Of a stretch of 64,000 bases of DNA, positions 1 to 8,140 are shown one piece after another. The stretch spans positions 1-64,000 of the forward strand of contig JAAVVA010000004.1 of NCBI GenBank assembly GCA_018449715.1, in the 5' to 3' direction. The translations under genes were made by a program, and so were the position numbers. Positions within the stretch are counted from its first letter, which is position 1, and each line of letters opens with the position of its first letter. The notes under the pieces are model-generated. The model did no database searches and was not told where the DNA came from. It saw nothing but the letters and a program-made list of their open reading frames with translations. The stretch is from Acidobacteriaceae bacterium dw_441 (lineage in GTDB: Bacteria; Acidobacteriota; Terriglobia; Terriglobales; Acidobacteriaceae).

Positions 1-111
1 CTTAGGTCAGCGAGTCCCGGATTACTCGTCCTGAGAAACAACCTAAAAATGATCCAGGTAGGCCGCAGGAATGGATCGTGATTTGGCTCCCTGCGCTTGC
101 CGATGGGTCCG

Positions 112-924
112 TCAGGAAGACCTCTGTGACGGCGATAACGCGACGCCTGCTTCGGTGGTGAGCACCCGGAAGACGAACGTCTCCTGAAGATACAGTTGCA
201 CCGCAGAATCGGTGTGGCTGAGATAACCGATCGAAACATCCTGTCCGATGTTGAGCTCGAAGTCCCCACCCCGGGTCGTCAGAACGAACGCGCCTTCAAT
301 CGCAGGCGCCCAGATCAGGTTGCCGTCCACGATGCGCTTCACGTGCTCAAGCACGGGATATCCATGATCGCGGGTTTCAGCGAGCGCCGTATATTCGTCG
401 GCTCCCAGCACAACCGAGTAGGGTCCATTGACGCCCACCAGCCGCAACTGGCTCAGCGCATGGGCAACCGCATCCGGATAATCCCGCACATCCGCAGGCA
501 GAGCCTCGATGGGGTTGCTGGTGCTTTCCCGAATGCCCTGGATGCCTGCGTCGTGGTACCCGTTGAAGATCGCCCGATCCTCGGCGAAAGCGAGTTTCTT
601 CGCAGCATCCTTCGCAGGCTGCCAGTCGGAATCATCGGAACCGCGCTCCACATCGTCGATAGTCTGACGCGATAGCTCAAACGGAACCCGCAGCTCTACC
701 AGCGGTTTCACCTCGCGTTGTCTTGCGAGGATGCCCTCCGCAGGAGCGGCGATCGACTTAAGATGTCCGGTCCCAACCCCAGGCAAAGCGATTCCTTCCG
801 GCGACGGAACGTCCACGATACGTCGTCCGGCCAGATACCGCTTCAGCGTTCTGGTCGTCTCTTCCTCAATCTGTGCCCATGCAGCGTCAGAGATGGGCGC
901 AAGCTCCCGATGGAGGTTATTCAT
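112..924 (-). CDS. Encapsulin shell protein (family 1, linocin-M18-like)
   Basis: 270 aa, the usual length for family-1 encapsulins, which fold like the HK97 phage capsid protein and assemble into protein nanocompartments. The N-terminus (NNLHRELAPISDAAWAQIEEE), the central IQGIRESTSNP segment and the C-terminal TETFVFR-type strand (here LQETFVFRV) match the family. The ATG lies inside the end of the upstream peroxidase gene (8-nt overlap, ATGAATAA) with GGGAGAG five bases upstream, so translation is probably coupled. It is the last gene of the redox unit that begins at 3785. The cargo is inferred to be the DyP peroxidase next door, which carries a targeting tail. In positions 1-111 beyond its stop I see no recognisable gene. 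Confidence 0.95.
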   Translation of the reverse strand: MNNLHRELAPISDAAWAQIEEETTRTLKRYLAGRRIVDVPSPEGIALPGVGTGHLKSIAAPAEGILARQREVKPLVELRVPFELSRQTIDDVERGSDDSDWQPAKDAAKKLAFAEDRAIFNGYHDAGIQGIRESTSNPIEALPADVRDYPDAVAHALSQLRLVGVNGPYSVVLGADEYTALAETRDHGYPVLEHVKRIVDGNLIWAPAIEGAFVLTTRGGDFELNIGQDVSIGYLSHTDSAVQLYLQETFVFRVLTTEAGVALSPSQRSS

Positions 925-2002
925 TGTTCTCTCCCTTGAGTGATCCTATTTTGAGTGATGTGTCGTATACGGCAACTGACTTCGTTGCAGGCGCGGATAA
1001 AATCGGCTGGTCGGATGGTGCCTCCGCGCTCTCCGCGGCGTTTGGTGCATCAGGAGTGACGTTGTCGAGAAACGTCCCCGTAGGCACGAAGAACAGACAG
1101 CCCGTCACGGGGTGGCTGAAGTCGAGCAGTCGGTCGTAGTTTCCAGGCGGATTGCCGACGAACATGTTCTCCAGCATCGTCTCGGTGATTTGCGGCGTAC
1201 GGCTGTAGCCGATAAAGTACGTTCCGAACTCGCCGTGCCCCGGACGCCCGAAAGGCATGTTGTCCCGCAGGATCTGTTGTTGGCGTCCGTTCTTCTCGAT
1301 GTTCGTGAGCGCGTTGTGTGCGTAGGCGGGCTTGTCCGCGTCACTTAGTTCCACGTCCGAGAGCTTACGACGGCCGATAATCCGTTCCTGCATCTCGACC
1401 GGAAGCGCGTTCCATGCCTTCAAGTCGTGAAGATACTTCTGCACGATGACATAGCTGCCGCCTGCAAAGGACGAGTCCTCGCCGCCAACGATTGCCGCTT
1501 CGCGCGCCGCGTCTCCCCGCGGATTCTCCGTGCCGTCGACAAAACCCATCACATCGCGATCATCAAAGTAGCGGAAGCCGTGTACCTCGTCGGCCACGGA
1601 AACCACATCGCCGATGCTCTCCATGATCTGCGTGGCCAGTTCGAAGCACAGGTCCATGCGCTTGGCTCGAATGTGGAAGAGAATATCTCCCGGAGTAGAG
1701 ACGGCATGCCGTCCCCCGGAACGAATCTCCCGGAAAGGGTGAAGCTCGGCAGGCCGAGGCGCTCCGAAGAGCTTGTCCCATGCATCTGATCCGAATCCGG
1801 CAACGCAGGTGAGACCGGCCTCTACGTCACGAAACTCCACCGCGCGAACCAGCCCGGAGAGATCCGCACAAAATTCCCGTAGACGCGCATAAGCTTCCTC
1901 GTCCTGGCGGATGCACAGCACCAGAAAGATCGCCGACCGTGTAAGCGGACCGACCACATTCTGCGGAAGGACGACCTCGTTAAGCTCGCTGGGAATATCC
2001 AT
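917..2002 (-). CDS. Dyp-type heme peroxidase, encapsulin cargo
   Basis: 361 aa from the ATG at 2002, chosen because GGAAG precedes it; the frame stays open to an ATG at 2086, giving 28 more residues. The DyP signature GFVDGTENP is at 153-161 (catalytic Asp156), a candidate proximal heme His at about 229 (AHNAL) and the distal Arg at about 246 (RDNMPFG). After a low-complexity Ala/Pro-rich linker the protein ends with SLKIGSLKG (349-357), which matches the known encapsulin cargo-loading peptide of DyP enzymes. DyPs oxidise phenolic and dye substrates with hydrogen peroxide. The gene follows msrB by a 97-nt gap from the chosen start (13 nt from the longer one) and overlaps the encapsulin gene, so co-production and encapsulation are strongly suggested. 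Confidence 0.95.
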   Translation of the reverse strand: MDIPSELNEVVLPQNVVGPLTRSAIFLVLCIRQDEEAYARLREFCADLSGLVRAVEFRDVEAGLTCVAGFGSDAWDKLFGAPRPAELHPFREIRSGGRHAVSTPGDILFHIRAKRMDLCFELATQIMESIGDVVSVADEVHGFRYFDDRDVMGFVDGTENPRGDAAREAAIVGGEDSSFAGGSYVIVQKYLHDLKAWNALPVEMQERIIGRRKLSDVELSDADKPAYAHNALTNIEKNGRQQQILRDNMPFGRPGHGEFGTYFIGYSRTPQITETMLENMFVGNPPGNYDRLLDFSHPVTGCLFFVPTGTFLDNVTPDAPNAAESAEAPSDQPILSAPATKSVAVYDTSLKIGSLKGENNE

Positions 2003-2099
2003 TTTCTTCCATTTCGATCTGTGTTGGCTTTCACCCGAGTATCGCATTTTTGCAAGGACCCTTGCTCGAATGGAATGTTCGGACAAGTCTTTTAAGTCG

Positions 2100-2681
2100 C
2101 TAGGCGAACTTCACGAATTTAAGTGACGCTGAGTTCATGCAATAACGCAGGCCTGTCGGCTTTGGTCCATCAGCGAAGACATGCCCAAGATGAGCATCGC
2201 AGCGTCTGCACGAAACCGCAGTGCGCTCCATCCCCAGGGACATATCAATACTTTCACGAACATTCTCCTTGGCAATCGGCTGCCAGAAGCTGGGCCATCC
2301 TGTACCCGATTCAAACTTTGTATCTGAGTTGAAGAGAGCCGTATCGCAGCAGATGCAGCGATACAATCCTTTGTCGTGAAGATTCCAATACTGGCCAGAG
2401 TAAGGTCGTTCGGTGCCAGCCCGCCGTGTGATCTCGTATGCGTCGGACGAAAGCTGCTGCTTCCATTCGGAATCGGACTTAACAATCGCTGGCAGACTGA
2501 CCGTCTCTTCCCGCTGCCCCGAGTTGGAAAACTCAACGATATTGACCTCTTTAGGACTCCCATTCTTTGCTTCAACAGGTTTTGTTCCGTATCGAAGATT
2601 CAAGGCAATCGCGGTTACAGCGCCGCTCCCGATAACAAGGAACGTTCGACGACTGATGCTTCTATCTCGCTTTTGAATCAT
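2100..2681 (-). CDS. msrB: Peptide-methionine (R)-S-oxide reductase, Tat-exported
   Basis: 193 aa. The C-terminal ~110 residues are a complete MsrB domain: zinc CxxC pairs at Cys109/Cys112 and Cys158/Cys161, GTGWPSFW at 126-133, HLGHVF at 164-169 and catalytic Cys181 in RYCMNS. MsrB reduces the R-sulfoxide of protein-bound methionine with electrons from thioredoxin. The N-terminus has a twin-arginine-like motif (SRRTFLVIGSG, 10-20) and a hydrophobic stretch, so export as a periplasmic or anchored protein is inferred. The gene begins 18 nt after a secreted thioredoxin-like protein that could be its reductant, and precedes the peroxidase/encapsulin pair. Confidence 0.95.
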   Translation of the reverse strand: MIQKRDRSISRRTFLVIGSGAVTAIALNLRYGTKPVEAKNGSPKEVNIVEFSNSGQREETVSLPAIVKSDSEWKQQLSSDAYEITRRAGTERPYSGQYWNLHDKGLYRCICCDTALFNSDTKFESGTGWPSFWQPIAKENVRESIDMSLGMERTAVSCRRCDAHLGHVFADGPKPTGLRYCMNSASLKFVKFA

Positions 2682-2699
2682 GATGCCCTCCCGCAGGCC

Positions 2700-3785
2700 T
2701 CATCCAAAGGTGAAGGAAAACGCCTGTACACCCGGCTCCTGAAACTCGATCACAAACGTGTGGTCGGCAATGGACCCCTTCTGTCTCACAAGTTGATAGA
2801 GGCGGTGTTCCGTCACGACCCCGTTGCCCTGCGCGTCCGTATCTACTCCATGATTCTCTCCCGGAGCCTGCCCGTCGATGGTCACTCGAAAAGGAACAGG
2901 CTTTCCATCAGCCGTGGGGCCAAGCACAAGATGAAGATCGCGGGCGTGGAAGCGAAAGACGATCTTCCCTCCGGCAGACCGAAGCACAGCAACCTGCTGG
3001 TGATCCAGCCATTTGCCCGCAAGCCCCCACTCATTCAATCGAAGATGATTCGGCTCAGTGTAAAGCTGCTCTGCATCGCGCTTGATGCCGCCCGGCGATA
3101 CGAAGTGTTCAGCACGCGCATAGCCGATGTAGGTTTCAGGCGAGCGAACGTCGTTCATGTCCGCGGCGGCTTGAACGCCCTGGCCATGAACACTAACCGT
3201 ACTGGCTGACATCGGCTTTGCGTTCGCCTCTTTCAGCAGTCCTTGTATCCATTGCTCGGACTGGTCATACTCGCCCTCACCGAAGTGCTCGTAGCGAACC
3301 TTTCCCTTGGCATCGATGAAGTAGTGGGCGGGCCAGTATTGATTGTGGAATGCGTTCCAGATCGCATAATTGTTGTCGAGCGCAACGGGATACGTGATGC
3401 CAAACTTATTCACTGCCTTCTGGACATTCGGCATCTGCTTCTCAATATCGAACTCAGGCGTATGCACACCAATCACGACGAGTCCGCTGTCCTTATATTT
3501 GTCCGCCCACGCGCGAACATACGGAATAGCGCGAATACAGTTGATGCAGGAATAGTCCCAGAAGTCGACGAGAACGACCTTTCCCTTCAGCTGCTTTGCC
3601 GTCAATGGCGCGGAGTTGATCCACCCCGTCGCTCCAGTTAAGCCGAACAACGGGGAGCTTCCAACGATGCTTGGTGGTTCCTGTCCTTGCACCAGAGAAG
3701 AGTTGGCAGCCGTAAGGCTCAGGACAGCCACAATCGCAGCCGCTATTGATAGTCTCTTTTTTCTCCATCGGGAAACGGTAAGCAT
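2700..3785 (-). CDS. Exported thioredoxin-like protein, DipZ C-terminal type
   Basis: 361 aa. After a basic N-terminus and one hydrophobic segment (11-30, signal peptide or anchor) comes a redoxin/TlpA-like domain with the active-site CxxC at Cys80-Ile-Asn-Cys83 (WDYSCINC). The C-terminal half (about 215-361, SPETYIGYARAEHF onward) resembles the beta-rich C-terminal domain of mycobacterial DipZ; the CcdA-type membrane part of DipZ is absent. It heads the leftward operon with msrB, dyp and encapsulin. I infer that it supplies reducing power outside the cytoplasm, for instance to MsrB. The assignment rests on motif and domain order; the natural electron donor is not visible here. Confidence 0.88.
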   Translation of the reverse strand: MLTVSRWRKKRLSIAAAIVAVLSLTAANSSLVQGQEPPSIVGSSPLFGLTGATGWINSAPLTAKQLKGKVVLVDFWDYSCINCIRAIPYVRAWADKYKDSGLVVIGVHTPEFDIEKQMPNVQKAVNKFGITYPVALDNNYAIWNAFHNQYWPAHYFIDAKGKVRYEHFGEGEYDQSEQWIQGLLKEANAKPMSASTVSVHGQGVQAAADMNDVRSPETYIGYARAEHFVSPGGIKRDAEQLYTEPNHLRLNEWGLAGKWLDHQQVAVLRSAGGKIVFRFHARDLHLVLGPTADGKPVPFRVTIDGQAPGENHGVDTDAQGNGVVTEHRLYQLVRQKGSIADHTFVIEFQEPGVQAFSFTFG

Positions 3786-3833
3786 CTGGTTTTAATCTCC
3801 TTCGTCCGACACTATAGAGAGTGAGGTGCCACT

Positions 3834-4547
3834 GTGGCAGACGAGACCCGTACAGTAGACGCTCTTGAAGACGAAAGAGTCACAGAACTTCTTGTCGCGC
3901 AGAACAAGGCAGAACGGCTCTTTCATGAGGTAGAGGCAAGAGGATTGATTCGTGCCAGCGTAACGGAGAGCCAGATCAACCAGGAGATCTACGATCTGGC
4001 AAAGGAGATGTACGGGATTTCGACGTACTGGCACAAACGGATCGTCCGGGCGGGAGCGAATACACTGGTGCCCTATGCCGAGAACCCGCCAGACCTCATG
4101 ATCGGTGAGGATGACATTCTCTTCCTCGATCTCGGTCCCGTCTTCGAAGAGTATGAAGCTGACTTCGGTCGCACCTTCGTCATCGGATCAGACCCTCTGA
4201 AACTCAAGATGCGAGAGGATGTCGCACAGGCATTCTCTGACGGAAAACGCTATTTCAAAGAGAATCCGGATATTACCGCAGACCAGCTTTATGCCTATGC
4301 CGTTTCTCTTGCAGAGAAATACGGCTGGGAGTTTGGCGGACCCATCGCCGGACACCTCATTGGTCAGTTTCCCCACGAGCGGATTGCCGAAGACAAAGTA
4401 ACTCTCTACGTCCATCCGAAAAGCACTCTACGGATGCGATCAACAGACGATAACGGACAGTTGCGCCACTGGATTTTGGAAATCCACTTCGTGGACCGTG
4501 AGCACCAGATTGGCGGCTTCTTCGAGGAACTACTGACCGTTGGCTAA
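3834..4547 (+). CDS. M24 family metallopeptidase (Xaa-Pro aminopeptidase-like)
   Basis: 237 aa, GTG start with GAGGTG six bases upstream. It is a stand-alone pita-bread catalytic domain without the N-terminal domain of full PepP. The five expected metal ligands are present in order: Asp99 and Asp110 (DLGPVFEEYEADFGRTF), His174 (AGHLIGQFPHE), Glu216 (LEIHF) and Glu231 (FFEELL). M24 enzymes remove N-terminal residues, often before proline, using two divalent metal ions. The protein has no signal peptide and should be cytoplasmic. It diverges from the redox operon with only 48 nt between the starts, so the two promoters overlap. Substrate unknown. Confidence 0.88.
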   Translation: MADETRTVDALEDERVTELLVAQNKAERLFHEVEARGLIRASVTESQINQEIYDLAKEMYGISTYWHKRIVRAGANTLVPYAENPPDLMIGEDDILFLDLGPVFEEYEADFGRTFVIGSDPLKLKMREDVAQAFSDGKRYFKENPDITADQLYAYAVSLAEKYGWEFGGPIAGHLIGQFPHERIAEDKVTLYVHPKSTLRMRSTDDNGQLRHWILEIHFVDREHQIGGFFEELLTVG

Positions 4548-4568
4548 TCATCCTGATAGAGATCAATC

Positions 4569-4613
4569 CTCGCCTGAACGGCGCGCTATCTTCGCGTAAG
4601 CCGAACAGGCGAG
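4569..4613. terminator. Inverted repeat between convergent genes, possible bidirectional terminator
   Basis: The arms CTCGCCTG and CAGGCGAG are perfectly complementary, with inner CGGC/GCCG and GCG/CGC pairs. It sits between two convergent genes (ends at 4547 and 4662). There is no clear T-run on either side, so intrinsic termination is only inferred. Confidence 0.5.
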
Positions 4614-4661
4614 AGTATTCATTGCAAAGTTGAGACATGCAAAGCATTCGCTCGCAGGCCT

Positions 4662-5255
4662 TCATTGGCGTCCGGTGGCGACGGCTGCACTAACCCTCGA
4701 ACTCTGGGACAACTTGCGGTGCATCAGGAAGCCGGCGATGAGAAAGTAGACTCCGCCGAAGATCGCGTAGCCTCCGAGGTCTTTGATGTGTGTCTTGTCG
4801 TGGAGCCCGCCCAGAATGAAGGCCACGCCTGCCGCCGCGGACTGTAGGCCGCTCAGGATCATTGCCCACTGCCCGCCCAGTTGTTTTCTGCGAACGATGC
4901 CAACGGCAAGTTGCGCAAGTCCGGCAGCGAAGGCCCAGGCGCCGAAGGTGACCACTGCCTGCTGAGGAGCCTTGAAGGCCGTGAGGGCTATTCCGATCGC
5001 CGCGAGAGATCCCAGCACCACATTGACGTACTGCGCAGTGGGTGGGCCGGAACGAGTGGAGGACCTCAGGTCGTACACGGTGCAGGCGACATCCCAGAGC
5101 GGGTAGAGGATCAGGAGACCGGCGGCCAATGCAGGATTGCTGGCTGCGGTTGCGATGACGATACCGGCCCAGAGCAGCTGGACGACAGTGCGAGTGAAGT
5201 AGAGGTTGCGTAACGAATGCGCTAGTGACTGTTCGATGGGTATGGTGTTGGACAT
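4662..5255 (-). CDS. Small integral membrane protein, DUF308-like
   Basis: 197 aa with about six hydrophobic segments (about 24-50, 76-95, 100-120, 128-148, 158-176), short loops and no catalytic motif. The overall look is that of DUF308/HdeD-like membrane proteins, whose function is mostly unknown. AAGAGG lies six bases before the ATG. It starts 68 nt downstream of the TetR-family gene on the same strand, so the two probably form an autoregulated transcript. A role in envelope stress or drug response is conceivable, but nothing in the sequence shows it. Confidence 0.7.
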   Translation of the reverse strand: MSNTIPIEQSLAHSLRNLYFTRTVVQLLWAGIVIATAASNPALAAGLLILYPLWDVACTVYDLRSSTRSGPPTAQYVNVVLGSLAAIGIALTAFKAPQQAVVTFGAWAFAAGLAQLAVGIVRRKQLGGQWAMILSGLQSAAAGVAFILGGLHDKTHIKDLGGYAIFGGVYFLIAGFLMHRKLSQSSRVSAAVATGRQ

Positions 5256-5323
5256 ATAATCCTCTTGGCTATCTTCTAGTTGGTAGGTTGATGAGCGAAC
5301 GAAAGCCCCGCTTGCTTTGCTGG

Positions 5324-5905
5324 CTAGGACTTACGCATGGAGATTCGTTGTAATGCACTGGTGGTAACGGCCTGGAATATATCGCTGCTTCCAAGAGCCC
5401 GAGCGGACAGCATGGCGCCGTGGACAGTCGCCATGAACATTTGCGCCTCATCCTCAGGGGTCCCCTGGAGTTTCAACGTCCGCTTCCGGATTCCTTCCTC
5501 AAGCGTCTCCCGAATCCATCCACTCAAGGCCAGAAAGTGTTGCTGGACCTCGAAGCGAACCTCCTCGGGAAGACTGGGCAGTTCGGCTGCCAGCAACGCC
5601 GCGATGCAGAACGGCTGGCTCTTATCTCGAATGCAATCCTCCCAATACTGGATATAGGCACGAAGCCGTGCCAGGGGGTCATCAATCTTTTGCGTCAGGA
5701 ACTGCGTCCCCTGTGCCAACCCCTCGCGATGAGCTTTCAGGACGGCGACCACCAGGTTCGCCTTCGTGGGAAAGTGATGATGAATACTGGCCTTCCGGAT
5801 CTGGACTGCTTCAGCGATATCGGCATAGCTGAATGCCGAGTAGCCGAGATCGGAGATCAGGGTCTTGGCGGTTTGAAGGATGCGATCTGCTGTTTCTCCC
5901 TGCAT
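5324..5905 (-). CDS. TetR/AcrR family transcriptional regulator
   Basis: 193 aa from the ATG at 5905; the open frame runs to 6046, but the extra 47 residues do not resemble the family. The N-terminal helix-turn-helix is typical (ADRILQTAKTLISDLGYSAFSYADIAEAVQIRKASIHHHFPTK in pieces, residues 5-46), ending in the HHHFPTKANLV signature. The C-terminal ligand domain resembles the TetR_C group with YIQYWEDCI. The gene precedes the DUF308-like membrane gene and has a perfect palindrome 14 nt upstream of its start, so autorepression is inferred. The ligand is unknown. Confidence 0.88.
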   Translation of the reverse strand: MQGETADRILQTAKTLISDLGYSAFSYADIAEAVQIRKASIHHHFPTKANLVVAVLKAHREGLAQGTQFLTQKIDDPLARLRAYIQYWEDCIRDKSQPFCIAALLAAELPSLPEEVRFEVQQHFLALSGWIRETLEEGIRKRTLKLQGTPEDEAQMFMATVHGAMLSARALGSSDIFQAVTTSALQRISMRKS

Positions 5906-5918
5906 GCTTATAAGACTA

Positions 5919-5930
5919 CCTACTAGTAGG
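5919..5930. promoter_or_regulatory. Probable TetR operator (12-bp perfect palindrome)
   Basis: CCTACTAGTAGG is a perfect palindrome 14 nt upstream of the TetR gene start at 5905. Its position just ahead of the tetR-membrane gene pair fits an autorepression operator. Binding is inferred. Confidence 0.6.
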
Positions 5931-6035
5931 ACGCGATACAAAGAATTTTTGATCCCGTGGACGTCTCCTCGGCAAAATCCTCGCCCGCGCACTTCTCGCC
6001 ATTCCAGGATCACCTGCAAAGGCAGACTTACAGAC

Positions 6036-6067
6036 CCAATCCGCACGATGAAGTGTGTGCGGATTGG
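6036..6067. promoter_or_regulatory. 11-bp inverted repeat between SDR end and TetR upstream region
   Basis: CCAATCCGCAC and GTGCGGATTGG pair perfectly around a 10-nt loop, 22 nt downstream of the SDR stop (leftward) and upstream of tetR. It could end SDR transcription, although no T-run follows on the - strand, or be a regulator site. Confidence 0.45.
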
Positions 6068-6089
6068 ACCCGTAAGTTATGCATTTTCA

Positions 6090-6935
6090 TCAAGCATTCT
6101 GCTCGAAGTTCGTTGACCGAGTCACTGCTTCCCACGCCGCGAACTCCGACCGCAGTGCATCAAGTTCCTTGTGTACATACTCGAACGCATCGGGGCCAAG
6201 CAGAAGATGGAGAGGCGGCTCCGTGGCCGTCAGGAATTCAGCGACCGCTTTTCCGGCCCTCGCCGGGTCCCCTGGCTGTTGTCCGCTTCTCGCCTTACGT
6301 GCTTCCCGGATGGGGTTGAAGACAGCGTCGTAATCGGAGATGCTGCGTTCTGAACGAACCAGCGAGCGACCCGCCCAGTCTGTGCGAAACATACCAGGCT
6401 CAACAGCCGTAACGAAGATGCCAAACGATCGCACCTCCTTGGCCAGAGACGACGAGATCCCTTCAAGTGCGAATTTGCTTCCGTGGTAGTAAGAGAGTCC
6501 CGGCATCGTCATCAGCCCTCCCATGGAAGTGACGTTCAGGATGCGCCCCTCTCGCCGGGCACGCATATAAGGCAAGACCGCTTTCATCATGGCGACCGCG
6601 CCAAAGACGTTCACCTCGAACTGATGGCGCAACTCATTCATGGAGCTTTCTTCCAGAGTGCCTTCGTGGCCATACCCGGCATTATTGATGAGCGCATAAA
6701 CCGGCCCGACATTCTGCTCAATCTCTTCGACCACCGATGCCAGCCGCTCGGGAGCTTCGGTCACATCGAGTATTCGTGCAAATGCGGCTCCTGGCTTCAG
6801 TTGCTCAAACTCCAGCGCCGCTTCCGCTTTCCGAACCGTGCCTACGACTCTGAAGCCATCCTCCAGCAGAGCCTGAGCAAACGCCCGACCGAGTCCGCTG
6901 CTGACACCCGTAATGATGACGACCTTATGATTCAT
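6090..6935 (-). CDS. SDR family NAD(P)-dependent oxidoreductase
   Basis: 281 aa, a classical short-chain dehydrogenase. It shows the cofactor motif TGVSSGLG (9-16), NNAGYG, NVTS for the catalytic Ser, and YYHGSK with the catalytic Tyr-x-x-x-Lys. The length and the C-terminal extension (FRTDWAGRS onward) fit the group that acts on ketones, steroids or short alcohols. CCAGGAGG lies six bases before the ATG. It is divergent from a TetR gene with two operator copies in between, so it is the likely target of that repressor. The substrate cannot be told from sequence. Confidence 0.92.
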   Translation of the reverse strand: MNHKVVIITGVSSGLGRAFAQALLEDGFRVVGTVRKAEAALEFEQLKPGAAFARILDVTEAPERLASVVEEIEQNVGPVYALINNAGYGHEGTLEESSMNELRHQFEVNVFGAVAMMKAVLPYMRARREGRILNVTSMGGLMTMPGLSYYHGSKFALEGISSSLAKEVRSFGIFVTAVEPGMFRTDWAGRSLVRSERSISDYDAVFNPIREARKARSGQQPGDPARAGKAVAEFLTATEPPLHLLLGPDAFEYVHKELDALRSEFAAWEAVTRSTNFEQNA

Positions 6936-6950
6936 CGCTTCCTCCTGGGA

Positions 6951-7001
6951 AACGATACCTTTGGTATCGTTTCGATAGAATATGATACTTGCGGTATCGT
7001 T
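6951..7001. promoter_or_regulatory. Tandem TetR operators between divergent SDR and TetR genes
   Basis: Two 21-bp sites in the same register. Site 1 (6951-6971) has arms AACGATACC and GGTATCGTT around TTT, a perfect 9-bp dyad. Site 2 (6981-7001) keeps GATAC and GTATC around five bases and the same right flank GGTATCGTT. Their centres are 30 bp apart, about three helical turns, so two dimers could bind the same face. They cover the shared promoter region of the SDR (start 6935) and TetR (start 7035) genes. Confidence 0.8.
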
Positions 7002-7034
7002 AAAGATGCATTTTGTGTGCGGAGCGATGACGGT

Positions 7035-7640
7035 ATGGGAACAATAGGGCGACCGCGTAGCAAATCAGCGCATGAGGCAATCCTTAAATCTGCTCTGCGC
7101 CTGGTAGCAAAGCGTGGCTTTCGCGCGGTGAGCATGAATGAGATTGCAGCCGACGCCGGCGTTGGAAAGATGACGATTTACCGACACTGGCCGAACAAGG
7201 CAGCGGTTGTGATGGATTCGCTGCTGGAGTTGATCGGCAACGAAACAGCCTTCCCCGAGGCCGGCAACGCACTTGAAAGCCTCCGGCGGCAGCTCCATCT
7301 GCAAGCTGCGTTTTTCCGCAGTTCCCGCGGCAATCTTATTCGTTCTCTGGTGTCTGAGGCCCAGTCCGACCCGGAGCTTGCGACAGCTTTCCGCGACCGC
7401 TGGCTCTACCCGCGACGCGATGATGTTCGCCAAAACATCAAGGCCGCAATTTTGGAAGGCTCGTTACGGGATGACTTCAACATCGACACCGCCATCGATC
7501 AGCTCTACGGATCGCTGTACTACCGGCTGCTGCTCGGTTCAGGAGTGCTCAACGAACAGTTCATCGAGGATACCTATCAACAATTTTTGACTGGGCATCA
7601 AGCACGGCTGGCTGTTCGGAAAACGCCTAAAAGCGCCTGA
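7035..7640 (+). CDS. TetR/AcrR family transcriptional regulator
   Basis: 201 aa from the ATG at 7035 (GTIGRPRSKSAHEAIL). The frame is open much further upstream, but that part is antisense to the SDR gene. It has the classic TetR helix-turn-helix (residues 13-55: ILKSALRLVAKRGF, EIAADAGVGKMTIYRHWPNK) and a C-terminal TetR_C domain with YPRRDDVRQNIKAAILEG. Its position opposite the SDR gene with paired operators between them indicates repression of both genes, relieved by a ligand probably related to the SDR substrate. Confidence 0.92.
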   Translation: MGTIGRPRSKSAHEAILKSALRLVAKRGFRAVSMNEIAADAGVGKMTIYRHWPNKAAVVMDSLLELIGNETAFPEAGNALESLRRQLHLQAAFFRSSRGNLIRSLVSEAQSDPELATAFRDRWLYPRRDDVRQNIKAAILEGSLRDDFNIDTAIDQLYGSLYYRLLLGSGVLNEQFIEDTYQQFLTGHQARLAVRKTPKSA

Positions 7641-7692
7641 AACGACAGCCTGAGAGTACGCAAACTGCGAAAGAATGCGCTAAAGTTAATCC

Positions 7693-8052
7693 GTGAGACC
7701 GAGAACCAATCTACGCCGAATCTTTGCGCTTCTTCTGGCGTGCCTCTGGATCACGAGCACATCTTTTGCCGAGCATCTCTCCTCGGAGTTTCCGCTATGT
7801 CAGCCGGAACACTCTCCCTGCTGCCCGCTCCCTGTAAACTCTGCGGCTGAATCCTGTCCGGCGTGCCAGGTCTCCGTCACAGTCGCAGAAAAAAAAGAGA
7901 GCAGATCCGAGGAAGTCGGTTTCACATCACGCCCCGAGCGTGTTCACGATTCCCGGCCGCATCCTCCGATCCGAGCGGCTCTTCGCGAACTGACTCAGGG
8001 TTTGCGTTATTCTCCGACAGTTTTTCAGCTCAAAGACGATCTGCGAATTTAG
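7693..8052 (+). CDS. Cys-rich secreted hypothetical protein
   Basis: 119 aa from a GTG. A basic N-terminus and hydrophobic core (9-26) ending TSFA look like a signal peptide. The mature part begins with a cysteine cluster (C..CC....C..C within about residues 36-58, including CPAC) and then becomes charged and disordered-looking. I do not recognise the family. It lies 52 nt after tetR and 88 nt before another Cys-rich secreted peptide, followed by one strong terminator, so these two may form a transcript. A metal-related role is a guess. The ribosome site is weak, so the start is uncertain. Confidence 0.5.
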   Translation: MRPRTNLRRIFALLLACLWITSTSFAEHLSSEFPLCQPEHSPCCPLPVNSAAESCPACQVSVTVAEKKESRSEEVGFTSRPERVHDSRPHPPIRAALRELTQGLRYSPTVFQLKDDLRI

Positions 8053-8140
8053 AGAGATCCCTCTATCTCAGCGCACACGCACGGCCTGTTCTTAGTGATG
8101 GTCGTGTTGTCCTTTTCCAGAAACCCAAAAGGAGATTGTT

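Noticed and set aside
6483..7034. N-terminal 184-residue extension of the TetR protein
   Set aside because: It is antisense to the SDR gene and includes the operator region; the family's usual N-terminus begins at 7035.
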